Below, piece after piece: positions 36,946 through 45,298 of a DNA stretch of 60,385 nucleotides. This stretch comes from Planctomycetota bacterium (GTDB lineage Bacteria; Planctomycetota; Planctomycetia; Planctomycetales; Planctomycetaceae), in contig QWQG01000132.1 in NCBI GenBank assembly GCA_003670925.1, forward strand, positions 1 through 60,385, given 5' to 3'. Position 1 is the stretch's first letter. Every line of letters starts with the position of its first letter. The translations under genes were made by a program, and so were the position numbers. Under the pieces are notes generated by a model. The model was not told the origin of the DNA. It worked only from the letters and a program-made list of their open reading frames with translations, and made no database searches.

Positions 36946-37560
36946 TCACAGGAACTTCTCCAGTGATTCCTTGAGCTTACCGCGGGCACGCGACAGCAAG
37001 GACTTGACCGCCACTATACCGAGTCCCATAATTTCTCCGATTTCTTCGTAACTCATTTCTTCGAACTTGTGCAGGATTACCGCTGTTCGCTGCCCTTCCG
37101 TGAGTTCTTCCACCGCGTTTCGCACAACATCTCGTATTTCACGAGAATCAAGCTGGCGGGTCGGCATGAGGGCTGACTTATCTGCCAAAAATTGATGCTG
37201 TGGACGAAAATCGTCGTCGCCCGCAGGGCTGCCCAGAGGAATCTCCCGGCGCCGTGACGCGCCGCGTTTCTGATTGCTTGCAAGATTGTGGGCGATTCGG
37301 AAGAGCCATGTCGAAAAACGCGCGGTTGGCTCGTAACGTTCGCGAGATTTGTACACGCGCAAAAAAGTTTCCTGCGCTAGATCTTCACATGCGGATCGGT
37401 CTTGAACCAAATGAAAAAAGAAACCAACCAAGCGATCCTGATAACGCATCACCAACTGTTCAAATGCAACGCTGTCTCCCGCTGAGACCTTCAGCATGAG
37501 CTGAACATCCGGGTCTGACAGGTATTGATTCTGGAAAGACTGCGAGACCAAACCGGTCAC
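36946..37560 (-). CDS. ECF RNA polymerase sigma factor
   Basis: This 204-residue ECF sigma factor shows region 2 (AFEQLVMRYQDRLVGFFFHL, DLAQETFLRVYKS, FSTWLFRIAHNLASNQKR) and region 4 (LTEGQRTAVILHKFEEMSYE, IMGLGIVAVKSLLSRARGKL). These contact the -10 and -35 elements of target promoters. It heads a minus-strand unit with an anti-sigma-like protein, a membrane-anchored protein and a methyltransferase. The GTG at 37560 is the longest start; its purine-rich upstream sequence lies too close to be ideal, and the ATG at 37497 is an alternative that would lose only poorly conserved residues. Confidence 0.92.
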   Translation of the reverse strand: MTGLVSQSFQNQYLSDPDVQLMLKVSAGDSVAFEQLVMRYQDRLVGFFFHLVQDRSACEDLAQETFLRVYKSRERYEPTARFSTWLFRIAHNLASNQKRGASRRREIPLGSPAGDDDFRPQHQFLADKSALMPTRQLDSREIRDVVRNAVEELTEGQRTAVILHKFEEMSYEEIGEIMGLGIVAVKSLLSRARGKLKESLEKFL

Positions 37561-37724
37561 TCCGCCGCGCGTCGGGGATTCAGGAATTTATGACGAAGCG
37601 CATTCTGTGCTGTATGTGAGAATTCAAAAATCAAGCAGGCGATTTGCCTCCATTGTTGAACAATCGCAAGGCGGACGCAAGCAGCGCAAGAAGATCCCGC
37701 CTCTTGCGACTCAACATTCAGACA

Positions 37725-37755
37725 TAAAAAAACCTCGGTTCATGCGAACCGAGGT
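37725..37755 (-). terminator. Rho-independent terminator of tRNA-Glu
   Basis: ACCTCGGTTC and GAACCGAGGT pair perfectly around a four-base loop and are followed on the minus strand by seven T residues. The hairpin begins one base after the tRNA-Glu discriminator, so the primary transcript ends right behind the tRNA. Confidence 0.9.
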
Positions 37756-37756
37756 A

Positions 37757-37831
37757 TGACTCCAAGGGGATTTGAACCCCTGTTACCGGGATGAAAACCC
37801 GATGTCCTAGACCTAACTAGACGATGGAGCC
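37757..37831 (-). tRNA. tRNA-Glu (anticodon TTC)
   Basis: A 75-nt cloverleaf folds on the minus strand: acceptor GGCTCCA with TGGAGTC (one G-U pair), anticodon stem CGGG/CCCG around loop TTTTCAT giving anticodon TTC, T arm AGGGG/CCCCT with loop TTCAAAT, and discriminator A. CCA is not encoded. It decodes GAA and GAG. A promoter lies directly upstream and a terminator directly downstream, so it is its own transcription unit. Confidence 0.95.
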
Positions 37832-37854
37832 GAACAGGTTTCTAAGCAGACCAT

Positions 37855-37883
37855 AGAATACGCTAAATGAAGACCGTATTCAA
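37855..37883 (-). promoter_or_regulatory. Sigma-70 type promoter of tRNA-Glu
   Basis: On the minus strand TTGAAT (37883-37878) and TATTCT (37860-37855) are separated by exactly 17 bases, close to the TTGACA/TATAAT consensus. Transcription would start about 7 bases on, some 16 bases before the tRNA. The -35 box lies just after the csrA stop codon. Confidence 0.65.
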
Positions 37884-37884
37884 T

Positions 37885-38103
37885 TCAGATGACAAACGAG
37901 CTTGGGGATTCTTCGGAAGGATTTTCGGAAAACTTCAGCTTTTCGCTGAGAATTGCTTCGAGAACCTCTTGGCGATGGACAGAAACATCCCGCGGGGCCT
38001 CAATTCCAATCCTCACTTTGTCGCCACGTACGTCAATCACCGTGACAACAATGTTGCCATTGATAATGACGCTTTCATTTCTCTTCCGTGATAATACCAA
38101 CAT
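37885..38103 (-). CDS. csrA: Carbon storage regulator (translational regulator)
   Basis: CsrA dimers bind GGA motifs in mRNA leaders and control translation and stability; in many bacteria they act on carbon metabolism, motility and biofilm. MLVLSRKRNESVIING and VRIGIEAPRDVSVHRQEV are the invariant family sequence, including Arg44 of the RNA-binding face (IEAPRDVSVHR). The 72 residues exceed the E. coli 61 by a polar C-terminal tail. Two ATGs occur in tandem; the second (38103) stands seven bases from AAGGAG and matches other family members. No flagellar genes are near, so its target here is unknown. Confidence 0.96.
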   Translation of the reverse strand: MLVLSRKRNESVIINGNIVVTVIDVRGDKVRIGIEAPRDVSVHRQEVLEAILSEKLKFSENPSEESPSSFVI

Positions 38104-38273
38104 CATGATTCTCCTTTACCTCGCACTCGAAGCGACTTACAGAACCTCCCTAAATCGCTTCGCTGACAAACGCTCAGCTTTCCTCGCTCACATCTTAGAC
38201 AAGATTCTCCTGCGGTCAAGAAGCGAACCGGCAACTCCTGCCACTTGAAACCGCCGTTGTCAACTCAATCAGT

Positions 38274-38317
38274 CAAACAAAAAACAAGAAAGGATGATTT
38301 TTGAAGATCATCCTTTC
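38274..38317 (-). terminator. Rho-independent terminator of the HU gene
   Basis: GAAAGGATGAT and ATCATCCTTTC form an 11-bp perfect stem, followed on the minus strand by a T-rich run (six T residues within TTGTTTTTTGTTT). It lies 33 bases after the HU stop codon. Confidence 0.88.
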
Positions 38318-38350
38318 CGGAATTCTATTTCGCTGTCTTTCGACATCGGC

Positions 38351-38665
38351 TTAGATCAGATCTTTTAGCTTCTTCAGTGCGCGAACTTTAACCACCTTCT
38401 TGGCTGGTCGGGCGGCTATCTTGATTTCTTCGCCAGTCGCTGGATTTCGACCCATGCGTTCTTTTGTCGATGGGCGTTCATGCACATAGATCTTCAACAG
38501 GCCAGGGAGATTGAAGACACCCGGGCCTTTGCTGATGTTCGCGGCAATCAACCCTTCAAGAGCGTCAATCACGCCGCTGACTTCCTTGCGGCTGTGGCCA
38601 GTGGCTTCTGCCAATGCATTCAGAATGTCTGTTTTGGACAACGGCTTTTCGGCTTTCTTTGCCAT
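38351..38665 (-). CDS. HU-family DNA-binding protein
   Basis: HU proteins bend and compact DNA in the nucleoid. This 104-residue protein has the two N-terminal helices (LSKTDILNALAEATGHSRKE), the saddle-forming strands and the beta-arm, with RMGRNPATGEEI matching the conserved GRNPxTGEEI. Instead of the usual GFGSF stretch it reads GVFNLPGLLKIYVHERPS, a variant seen in planctomycete members. A lysine-rich N-terminal extension (MAKKAEKPLS) and basic C terminus (KKVVKVRALKKLKDLI) raise its charge. The ATG at 38665 follows AGGGGA. A strong terminator separates it from csrA, so the two are separately ended. Confidence 0.93.
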   Translation of the reverse strand: MAKKAEKPLSKTDILNALAEATGHSRKEVSGVIDALEGLIAANISKGPGVFNLPGLLKIYVHERPSTKERMGRNPATGEEIKIAARPAKKVVKVRALKKLKDLI

Positions 38666-39115
38666 CTGATCAAATCCCCTTCGCCTGAAAAATTGTGTGG
38701 AATGGACTCTAGAGCACTCGCGGAGCCCCCGAAGTTCGAAATCCCCGTCTTTTTGCAGGCCGAAGTAGAGTTGTGATCACCTAGAGTGTCAACAACACCA
38801 AAGTCGAATTCCTTTTATTTCCCCTAGTTTTCAGTGTTTCGGGGCCTCGATTACCGGTTTCGGCAGAAATTGGACACACTTTTTCGTTGGCAACCATCGA
38901 GAAATGGGGGTTTAGCCATGCCTAAACTCGCCGACTAGGGAATTGCGAGCCCTCCGACGCGTTCCTCAATTGCACGTCGTGGTATCATGCGGGCTGTTCC
39001 AGCTCGCTGGCATGCAATCGAAATGCCACGAGACTGTTTTTAACGGCCCACAGCGACTCCATGCTTGAGTCACGATGCGCTGAGTTTGACTTTGCCCTAA
39101 TTCACTGTATCGCCG
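38666..39115. other. Intergenic region, nothing recognised
   Basis: This 450-base gap lies between the divergent HU and rsmD genes and should contain both promoters. I looked for tRNA, tmRNA and SRP RNA patterns and found none. No open frame has a convincing start. Confidence 0.35.
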
Positions 39116-39784
39116 ATGTCACTTCGAGTTATCTCCGGTCAATACCGTCGTCGAATTCTGAAAACACCTGCCGATGATTCGACGCGGCCTTACACCGATC
39201 GTGTACGGCAGATCGTGTTTGATCGCCTACATGACTTCATTCCGGACGCCCGCGTGGCCGACGTGTTTGCCGGCGTGGGAACGATGGGAATTGAATCGCT
39301 CAGTCGCGGCGCTCACTCATGCGTGTTCTTTGAAGCCGATGCCGATATCCACCAACTCTTGGTGACCAACGTCAATACCATTGCCACGGATGCCCGCACG
39401 ATCTGTTGGCGAACCGATGTTCGCCGCACCTCGTTTCGACCTCACGGCGGTGAAGACTTTATGCCATATAACGTCATCTTCTTTGATCCACCGTATCGAC
39501 ACGCCGATGAGATTGATCCGGGCAAACCTTTGGCCGCCAGCTTAAAACGCTTGGCTCGTGACACGATTTCCACGCCGGACGCGATCCTCATCTTGCGTAC
39601 ACCCGAACATACCGAAGCCCCGGAATTGCCGTGGTGGCATGTGCATGACTGCTGGGAATTGTCTTCGATGATGGTCTGGATTATGGTCAAGCAACCAATG
39701 ATTGACCATGATGTTGACAAGAACGCCGAAGAACTGCCTGCTGATTCCGGTGACGACGAGGTTGAAGATTCCAGCGAGGCCTAG
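39116..39784 (+). CDS. rsmD: 16S rRNA (guanine966-N2)-methyltransferase RsmD
   Basis: RsmD methylates G966 of 16S rRNA during small-subunit assembly. The N terminus reads LRVISGQYRRRIL, as in the family, followed by TRPYTDRVRQIVFDRL, the SAM site VADVFAGVGTMGIESLSRGA and the catalytic NVIFFDPPY, an N6/N2-type (D/N)PPY motif. At 222 residues it is slightly longer than E. coli RsmD, owing to an acidic C-terminal tail. No coaD follows, although the two are often adjacent in other bacteria. Confidence 0.92.
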   Translation: MSLRVISGQYRRRILKTPADDSTRPYTDRVRQIVFDRLHDFIPDARVADVFAGVGTMGIESLSRGAHSCVFFEADADIHQLLVTNVNTIATDARTICWRTDVRRTSFRPHGGEDFMPYNVIFFDPPYRHADEIDPGKPLAASLKRLARDTISTPDAILILRTPEHTEAPELPWWHVHDCWELSSMMVWIMVKQPMIDHDVDKNAEELPADSGDDEVEDSSEA

Positions 39785-39916
39785 CGGTTTCGCCGCTCGC
39801 CTGCCTGTCACGGGGAGATTATTTTCGTTTCGACACTGTTTCGTGGCATCTGACGGATCTGAATGTCCCTCGTGCTTACGACCGTTCGGCCATTGATGGA
39901 AGGACGGGCAGTGTCT

Positions 39917-41011
39917 TCACACGCGTTCTAGTTTTGTCACACGTCCCGTGCCGACCCATTCCGCAACATAGATGTCGCCGTTTGGTGCGAAGCAGGCATC
40001 GTGGGGATGGACGAACTGGCCATCCACCCATTTGTCCGGCTGGCCTCGCAGGTCCTTAATTTCGTTAAGACGTTCCACGCCCAACCCCAGTCGCGCAACG
40101 ACTTGATTCTTTTCGTCCAGCAAAGTCACACACGCTTTAAGTTCAGGGACCAGCATCAGGTTTTGCCAAGTATCAACGTTTGCCGGCAGACCAAAACCCG
40201 TGAGTGTTTCGCGGTAGACGCCGTCCATTGTGAAAATTTGGAGCGTGTTGTGGGCACGATCCGTGACAACGATCGATGGTTCACGACCGGCACGCTTGTC
40301 GATCCACAAACCATGCGCGGTGTTGAACTTGCCTTCGCCTTCCCCCGCTCCGCCAAAACAGCTCACCCATTTCGCGTCCTTGTCGAAGCGATGAATCTTG
40401 AACGTGCCATATCCGTCGGCCAACAGAAAGCCGCCGTCGTCAAGAAAGGCAAAATTAGTCGGCAGAAATCCCTCGCGGGTCCACGTAGCTTCTGTCGAAA
40501 TGTGCTCACCTGGCGCATACAGGCCGGATTCCATCGGTGCCTTCTGTGACCAGACAGTTTCACCGGTGAGCGTCATCTTGGCAAACGCCTTTACCTGCTG
40601 ATACGCCGCGACATACAGAAACTCCTCGCTGCCTTCCTGACGGACTTCAATTCCGTGACCACCACCCTGAAACTGAGATCCAAAGGCCCGCACAAACTTG
40701 CCTGCCGGATCAAAGACGAAAATCGAGGGATGGTCTTTCAGCTCACGCCGCCCTTCGTGAATGACGTACAGATTCCCAGCATTGTCGAGCGCCACGTTGT
40801 GCGTCGTCTGCCACGAATACTTGTCTGGCAATTCTGCAAACGCATGATTCACTCGAAACTGGTGCGCGCCTTCCCCAATCATGGTCTCACGGGATGTGCG
40901 GGAAGCCGTCGCGATGGCCGGAGCCGCCATGATGGCCGCTGCTCCAGCGGCAGTCGCTGCGAGAAATTGACGTCGGGACGACTGCCGTGTCGGGATCTGA
41001 TGCGTGGTCAT
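39917..41011 (-). CDS. Tat-exported six-bladed beta-propeller (NHL-like) protein
   Basis: The 364-residue protein begins with a twin-arginine signal (SSRRQFLAATAAGAAAIMAA), so it is exported folded. The mature part has repeated propeller-blade phrases: NVALDNAGNLYVIHEG, IFVFDPAGKFVRAFG, FAFLDDGGFLLADGYGTFKI, GLWIDKRAGREPSIVVTD and DACFAPNGDIYVAEWVGTGR, typical of NHL or SMP-30-like six-bladed propellers. Such proteins may bind ligands or act as lactonases; no catalytic site can be assigned here. It is a single gene on the minus strand, convergent with rsmD. Confidence 0.83.
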   Translation of the reverse strand: MTTHQIPTRQSSRRQFLAATAAGAAAIMAAPAIATASRTSRETMIGEGAHQFRVNHAFAELPDKYSWQTTHNVALDNAGNLYVIHEGRRELKDHPSIFVFDPAGKFVRAFGSQFQGGGHGIEVRQEGSEEFLYVAAYQQVKAFAKMTLTGETVWSQKAPMESGLYAPGEHISTEATWTREGFLPTNFAFLDDGGFLLADGYGTFKIHRFDKDAKWVSCFGGAGEGEGKFNTAHGLWIDKRAGREPSIVVTDRAHNTLQIFTMDGVYRETLTGFGLPANVDTWQNLMLVPELKACVTLLDEKNQVVARLGLGVERLNEIKDLRGQPDKWVDGQFVHPHDACFAPNGDIYVAEWVGTGRVTKLERV

Positions 41012-41193
41012 AGGAGGGTCCTGATGAGAAAGATCTTGCAGCGGGGATTGGAATCGAATTCAAAACTTGTCAACAGACCCTTAGGTTTACCATCGTTAAG
41101 GCGCGGAATCTAGCGATGCAGGGATTTTGACAGGCTGATAACGACGTAAGCTAAGCTTCCCGCTCGCGACGTGGCAGTTCACGAAACAGGATG

Positions 41194-41994
41194 CTATGTC
41201 AACGTAATTTTCAATCCGTCATACGCCGGTTCAATGCCATCCGGAAGTTCATTTCGGAGCGCTTCATACTCCAGATCGTGCGACATATGCGTCAGATACG
41301 CCTGCCGCGGCTGAAGTTGATGGATGAGTCGCACGGCAGCATTCACATGCAGGTGCGTGGGATGCGGTTCCTTGCGCAATGCGTCGATCACCAGCGTGTC
41401 CAAGCCATGCAGCAGTTCTTTTGATTCAGCAGGAATTGTGGACATATCCGTCAGAAAAGCGGTGTTACCGAGACGAAATCCCAGCACTGGCAAGTCGCCA
41501 TGCTTCAGGCGAATGGGGAGGATTTCGATGCCGAGGACCGTAAAAGCTTGACCGGGAACAATGCGTTCAAATCGCAGCTTTGGTGCGGCAAACTGATGCG
41601 TGTGGATGGCCGGGTCCGTAAAAGCATACGAAAACACGTGCCGAATCTGGGCTTCGACCGCCTCTTCGCAGTACAACGGCACGGCAGCATTCATCTGGTA
41701 TCCAAAGACGCGCAAATCATCTAGCCCCAAAATATGGTCGGCGTGCGCATGCGTGAACACAGCAGCTTGAATAAGTCGAGCGTCTTCGCGAATCAGTTGC
41801 AAACGCAATTCAGGACCAGCATCGATAATGAATTCGCCCTGCGGCCCACGAATCAAGACGCCCGTGCGCGTCCGTTGGTTTTTCGGATTTTGCGAACGAC
41901 ACACCATGCACTGACAACCAACGACAGGAACTCCGACACTGGTGCCAGTGCCCATGATGATCATTTCAGCGATCGGAGGTTCTCGATTGATCAT
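41194..41994 (-). CDS. MBL-fold metallo-hydrolase (PhnP-like)
   Basis: This 266-residue protein opens with IIMGTGTSVGVPVVGCQCMV, where the GTG/GTSxGxP and Cys pattern is typical of the PhnP and lipoyl-transferase-associated group of the metallo-beta-lactamase fold. The metal site is complete: THAHADH (HxHxDH), a Tyr-rich region, LTDMST and THMSHD. PhnP is a cyclic phosphodiesterase, but members of this group are diverse and no phn genes are present. Its ATG follows the stop of the ACT-domain gene without a gap, which makes it the third gene of a VOC-ACT-MBL operon. Confidence 0.87.
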   Translation of the reverse strand: MINREPPIAEMIIMGTGTSVGVPVVGCQCMVCRSQNPKNQRTRTGVLIRGPQGEFIIDAGPELRLQLIREDARLIQAAVFTHAHADHILGLDDLRVFGYQMNAAVPLYCEEAVEAQIRHVFSYAFTDPAIHTHQFAAPKLRFERIVPGQAFTVLGIEILPIRLKHGDLPVLGFRLGNTAFLTDMSTIPAESKELLHGLDTLVIDALRKEPHPTHLHVNAAVRLIHQLQPRQAYLTHMSHDLEYEALRNELPDGIEPAYDGLKITLT

Positions 41995-42531
41995 CTACTG
42001 AATGAATTCCGAAATGTCAGCCGTCATTTCGAAGGTCTGTCCAGCTGCATTCAGGTCATGCAGCAGACCATCTACGCTGCATGTGGTCGGCACCGCTAAG
42101 CGCAGCACCATTTCGAAGCCCATGCCATCGGCGATGCGCAATGCGTGCATGCCTGTGATATCGATGCCGTGGAGTGACATCACCTGACTGAGTTTTCGGA
42201 GCGCGCCAGGCTGATTCCGGCCACCTAATCTCAAACGATATGGCTTGCTTTCTGCCATCGCCGCATTGTACGCGGGCAGATGAAGCGACGGATCACGCAG
42301 GCTAATTTCGATGTCAAACGGACGGCTTGCATCCTGCAGGTGATCGCGGATGACTTTTTCATCCATCGTGTCCGGAAATTCAGCCGAAAAGATCATCGTG
42401 AAATAGCCACGAACTACGGTCTGACTGGCTTCCCGCAGATCCGCCCCAAGTTCGGCCATCGCCTTCGTCACCGCAGACAAAATGCCCGTGCGATTCCCAG
42501 CGGTCATGGTAATGATATATTCTTTCGGCAT
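41995..42531 (-). CDS. Two-ACT-domain regulatory protein
   Basis: This 178-residue protein consists of two ACT domains, the first beginning EYIITMTAGNRTGILSAVTK and the second YRLRLGGRNQPGALRKLSQV, and no other domain. It resembles GcvR-like or PurU-N-terminal ACT pairs, which bind amino acids and act as regulators. Its ligand is unknown. I place the start at 42531 because MPKEYIITM opens the first strand and an upstream start would overlap the VOC gene by almost 100 bases. It lies 13 bases behind the VOC gene and directly ahead of the MBL gene. Confidence 0.85.
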   Translation of the reverse strand: MPKEYIITMTAGNRTGILSAVTKAMAELGADLREASQTVVRGYFTMIFSAEFPDTMDEKVIRDHLQDASRPFDIEISLRDPSLHLPAYNAAMAESKPYRLRLGGRNQPGALRKLSQVMSLHGIDITGMHALRIADGMGFEMVLRLAVPTTCSVDGLLHDLNAAGQTFEMTADISEFIQ

Positions 42532-42544
42532 GCAACTGCTCTCT

Positions 42545-42967
42545 TCAACGCCGCGGGGAAGAACAAAGTTCGACGACATGATGATCGGGATCTGCGAAGA
42601 AGACCTGCACGGCCCCGTCGGGTCTAAGCTTCGCGTCATCAATCAAGGGAATGCCCTGTGCCTTGAGCGCCTCCGCCGCCGCATACGCATCGTCGACTTC
42701 AAACGCGAAGTGATGATTGCGACTCGACTTTACCAGCACTTCAACCGGATAGCCCGCCGGGCCGCTGAGATCATGTTCGGCGATTACATGAATGAGCGTC
42801 GCTCCGGCCTGAAACCACGCCCCGCCAAAACTGAATGCCGGACGCGGCACCTCGGTCATCCCCAATAATCCCACATAGAAGCGACGACTAGCCTCCACGT
42901 CACGTACCACCAGCGTCACATGATCGATCTGACGAACGCGGATCTGAAATTTTGAATTGGCGGACAT
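42545..42967 (-). CDS. VOC-family (glyoxalase/bleomycin resistance-like) protein
   Basis: This 140-residue protein contains the full VOC module pair: IDHVTLVVRDVEASRRFYVG with the first metal His, FEVDDAYAAAEALKAQGIPL and VFFADPDHHVVELCS with the last metal Glu. It is intact, unlike the fragment at 28707-28880. VOC enzymes use a divalent metal for isomerisation, ring-opening or conjugation; the substrate is not evident. It is the first gene of an operon with the ACT and MBL genes. Confidence 0.9.
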   Translation of the reverse strand: MSANSKFQIRVRQIDHVTLVVRDVEASRRFYVGLLGMTEVPRPAFSFGGAWFQAGATLIHVIAEHDLSGPAGYPVEVLVKSSRNHHFAFEVDDAYAAAEALKAQGIPLIDDAKLRPDGAVQVFFADPDHHVVELCSSPRR

Positions 42968-43170
42968 TTTCCAGACAATTCTAAGGAAAAAGCGTTAAAT
43001 CTGGTTACACAGCGGCAGAGTGTAACAGGTGCCCCGCCAAGATTCTCCTACCAATCGTCTCCGTTTCTCAGCGATATTCGCCTAACCATTTGAAAATCCT
43101 CAGGCGGCAACAAACAATACGAGTCCAAACCTGCACCTATATTGCGAACCTTTTTTCGGAGCCCTTGATT

Positions 43171-43815
43171 ATGAAATTTCGACGCTGGACTCACTTTGGC
43201 CTTGCGGCACTCATCACCACCGGCAGTACTGCGATGATGGCTGTCGCCTCCGGCGAAGATGAAAAGCCAAAGAACGCCGCTGCTACTGAAAAATCCGCCA
43301 AGGCAGAAAAAAAAGCAGAAGAAATTGTGGATGTCAAGATCGGTGAACTGGACTTGAAACTTCCAAAATCTTGGAAGCAATCTGACGCCACCCTGCCCAT
43401 GCGTCTCGCTACGTTCGAAGTGCCTGCGGGCGAAGGTGACAAAGACAAAGGTGAGTTCGTGATCTCTTCTTTCCCAGGTGGTGGTGGAGGTGTTGACGCC
43501 AACATCAGTCGCTGGGTCGGTCAGTTCAGCGCCGAAGGACGGAAAGTAACTGTCCGCCAAGGCAAGGCTGGCGAGAGTGACTACTTTGTGGCCAATATTT
43601 CCGGCACGTATATGAAGCCAGACGGCCCGCCAATCCTGCGAAAGACGAAGGAAACTCCCGGCCAAAGAATGGTGGGTGTCATTCTGAATCTAGAAGGCAA
43701 AGCTGTCTATTTTATGAAACTCACCGGCCCCGATGCCACTGTTGCGGCGCAACTGAATGCCGTTCGAGCTTCTTTTGGCGGCAAACTTGACGACGAGAAA
43801 GAATACGAATTCTAA
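43171..43815 (+). CDS. Secreted protein of unknown function
   Basis: The ATG at 43171, with GGAG about 10 bases before it, gives a 214-residue protein with a signal peptide (RRWTHFGLAALITTGSTAMM). A charged Lys/Ala/Glu-rich stretch (KSAKAEKKAEE) follows, then a globular domain: LPKSWKQSDATLPMRLATFE, EFVISSFPGGGGGVDANISR and a C-terminal helix. It is exported, probably periplasmic, and resembles no named family I know. The domain has beta strands around a Gly-rich loop. comF follows 30 bases downstream, so the two could share a transcript by chance. Confidence 0.75.
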   Translation: MKFRRWTHFGLAALITTGSTAMMAVASGEDEKPKNAAATEKSAKAEKKAEEIVDVKIGELDLKLPKSWKQSDATLPMRLATFEVPAGEGDKDKGEFVISSFPGGGGGVDANISRWVGQFSAEGRKVTVRQGKAGESDYFVANISGTYMKPDGPPILRKTKETPGQRMVGVILNLEGKAVYFMKLTGPDATVAAQLNAVRASFGGKLDDEKEYEF

Positions 43816-43845
43816 GGCTAAATAAGTCTCCAGCGGACAGCGACG

Positions 43846-44586
43846 ATGAAGTCAGCATTCTGGCAACTAGCCGATCTGTTGTTTCCGTCACGATGTGCGC
43901 TCTGCGGCATGGCTGATCATGCAGTTTCGGACGGTGGGAATGCCTACTGCCCGGACTGCATCGAAAAACTCACGCCGGTGCCCCGCAATCGCTGCCAGCG
44001 GTGTGCAGCCGAAATCGGGCCGTATGCATCATCAAAGGAAGGATGTGTGCAGTGCCGAAAACGGACCCTGCGATTCAACTCTGTCGTGTGTCTTGGAATG
44101 TATGATGGTGCACTGCAAAAAGCTTTGCTGGCTGCGAAGTGGTCATTTTCTGCCGTGCCGATGAGATCGCTCGGCGCGCTCCTTGCGACCATGCGTGCCG
44201 CGGAATTACACGATAAGGCATTCGATCGAATTGTGCCAATCCCGCAACATTGGCGGCAGCGACTTGTCCGCAACTTTAATCCGGCAGCGATCGTTGCGGC
44301 TGAACTTGCCACACGACTGAACATCAACTGCGACGTGCATTTGCTCAAGCGAATTTCCCGGACTCGACCCCAAAAACGCGTCTCCGTAAAACAACGATTT
44401 GAAAACCAAGCCGGCAGCCTAGCAGCCACTTATCCGCACACCATCCGGGGGGAACGCATCCTGATCGTCGATGATGTCCTCACCACCGGCGCAACCTGCT
44501 CGGAAGCCGCGAAAGTCTTGAAAGCCGCTGGAGCAAAATCTTGTTCCGTCGCTGTCCTCGCGCGGGTGCTCGATCATTCCGCATAG
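43846..44586 (+). CDS. comF: ComF-family phosphoribosyltransferase-like protein
   Basis: This 246-residue protein has the ComF layout. Residues 1-70 carry zinc-ribbon-like pairs (CALCGM, CPDC, CQRC, CVQC) and the C-terminal half has the phosphoribosyltransferase fold, with the PRPP loop ILIVDDVLTTGATCSEA. RIVPIPQHWRQRLVRNFNPA is a typical ComF phrase. ComF proteins are required for DNA uptake in some competent bacteria but occur widely; their reaction is not known. The ATG at 43846 is close to the first Cys pair. No other competence gene is visible here. Confidence 0.9.
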   Translation: MKSAFWQLADLLFPSRCALCGMADHAVSDGGNAYCPDCIEKLTPVPRNRCQRCAAEIGPYASSKEGCVQCRKRTLRFNSVVCLGMYDGALQKALLAAKWSFSAVPMRSLGALLATMRAAELHDKAFDRIVPIPQHWRQRLVRNFNPAAIVAAELATRLNINCDVHLLKRISRTRPQKRVSVKQRFENQAGSLAATYPHTIRGERILIVDDVLTTGATCSEAAKVLKAAGAKSCSVAVLARVLDHSA

Positions 44587-44749
44587 TCTCGTCCAAGAAA
44601 TGGGTATCGCGTTGTTCTCGCGAGACAAACAAACACGGCGATCACAACTCAAACATTGACTGGAAAACTCGGGGACTACAAGTTTTCACGACGATCTGAA
44701 ATCCGTGCTTGATCCATGACCAGTAATTTGTTGAAAGCAACCGGATTCC

Positions 44750-45298
44750 TCAAGGCTCGGGAGTGGCAGACGGATTGCGTATGATGCGAAAAAGAAGATC
44801 GCGGGCAAACAATGCACTGGCGACCAATCCGCTGCCGGAGAGCAATATGCTCCCAGCGATCAGCGTCTCTTCAAGCAGTCCACCTTCAAAAAATCGGATA
44901 GGAATTTTCATTGATTCGACAAACACTTCGATGAACAGGCCTACAATAATGAAGTAGACGCCGTAGCGCAACGAAATATCGGACAAATTGTCTTCAGGAA
45001 CTGCGTGGGACGTTGATCCAATCAGTTTTAAGACTTCGTGTCGCTCTTCAATTAAGACCCCGAACGCGACCATGATCGTCGCAATATTATCGGTCAAGTC
45101 ATCGATTTGGCTAATCGTTCCCATGCGACCACGAACAATGACGATGGTGTCGTATAAGAGAAACACGGTCAGTACAAGCAGAATCAGGTTGATCACAAAA
45201 AGCCCCGTTCTGCTAACGGACACAGCCGCAATGATTTTAAGAAGTTGTATCATTGGTTTAAAATCGTTTTCATGGCAAAAACTTAAAGGTCGATTCAT
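44750..45298 (-). CDS. Small integral membrane protein of unknown function
   Basis: The protein has about 182 residues and three to four predicted membrane segments: TGLFVINLILLVLTVFLLYD, YGVYFIIVGLFIEVFVES, and LIAGSILLSGSGLVASALF with an adjoining segment. A soluble loop with the polar phrase MGTISQIDDLTDNIATIMVA lies between the first and second. I recognise no family. Starts at 45307 (TTG), 45298 (ATG after GAGG) and 45253 (ATG, no ribosome binding site) are all possible. It is convergent with comF. Confidence 0.6.
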   Translation of the reverse strand: MNRPLSFCHENDFKPMIQLLKIIAAVSVSRTGLFVINLILLVLTVFLLYDTIVIVRGRMGTISQIDDLTDNIATIMVAFGVLIEERHEVLKLIGSTSHAVPEDNLSDISLRYGVYFIIVGLFIEVFVESMKIPIRFFEGGLLEETLIAGSILLSGSGLVASALFARDLLFRIIRNPSATPEP

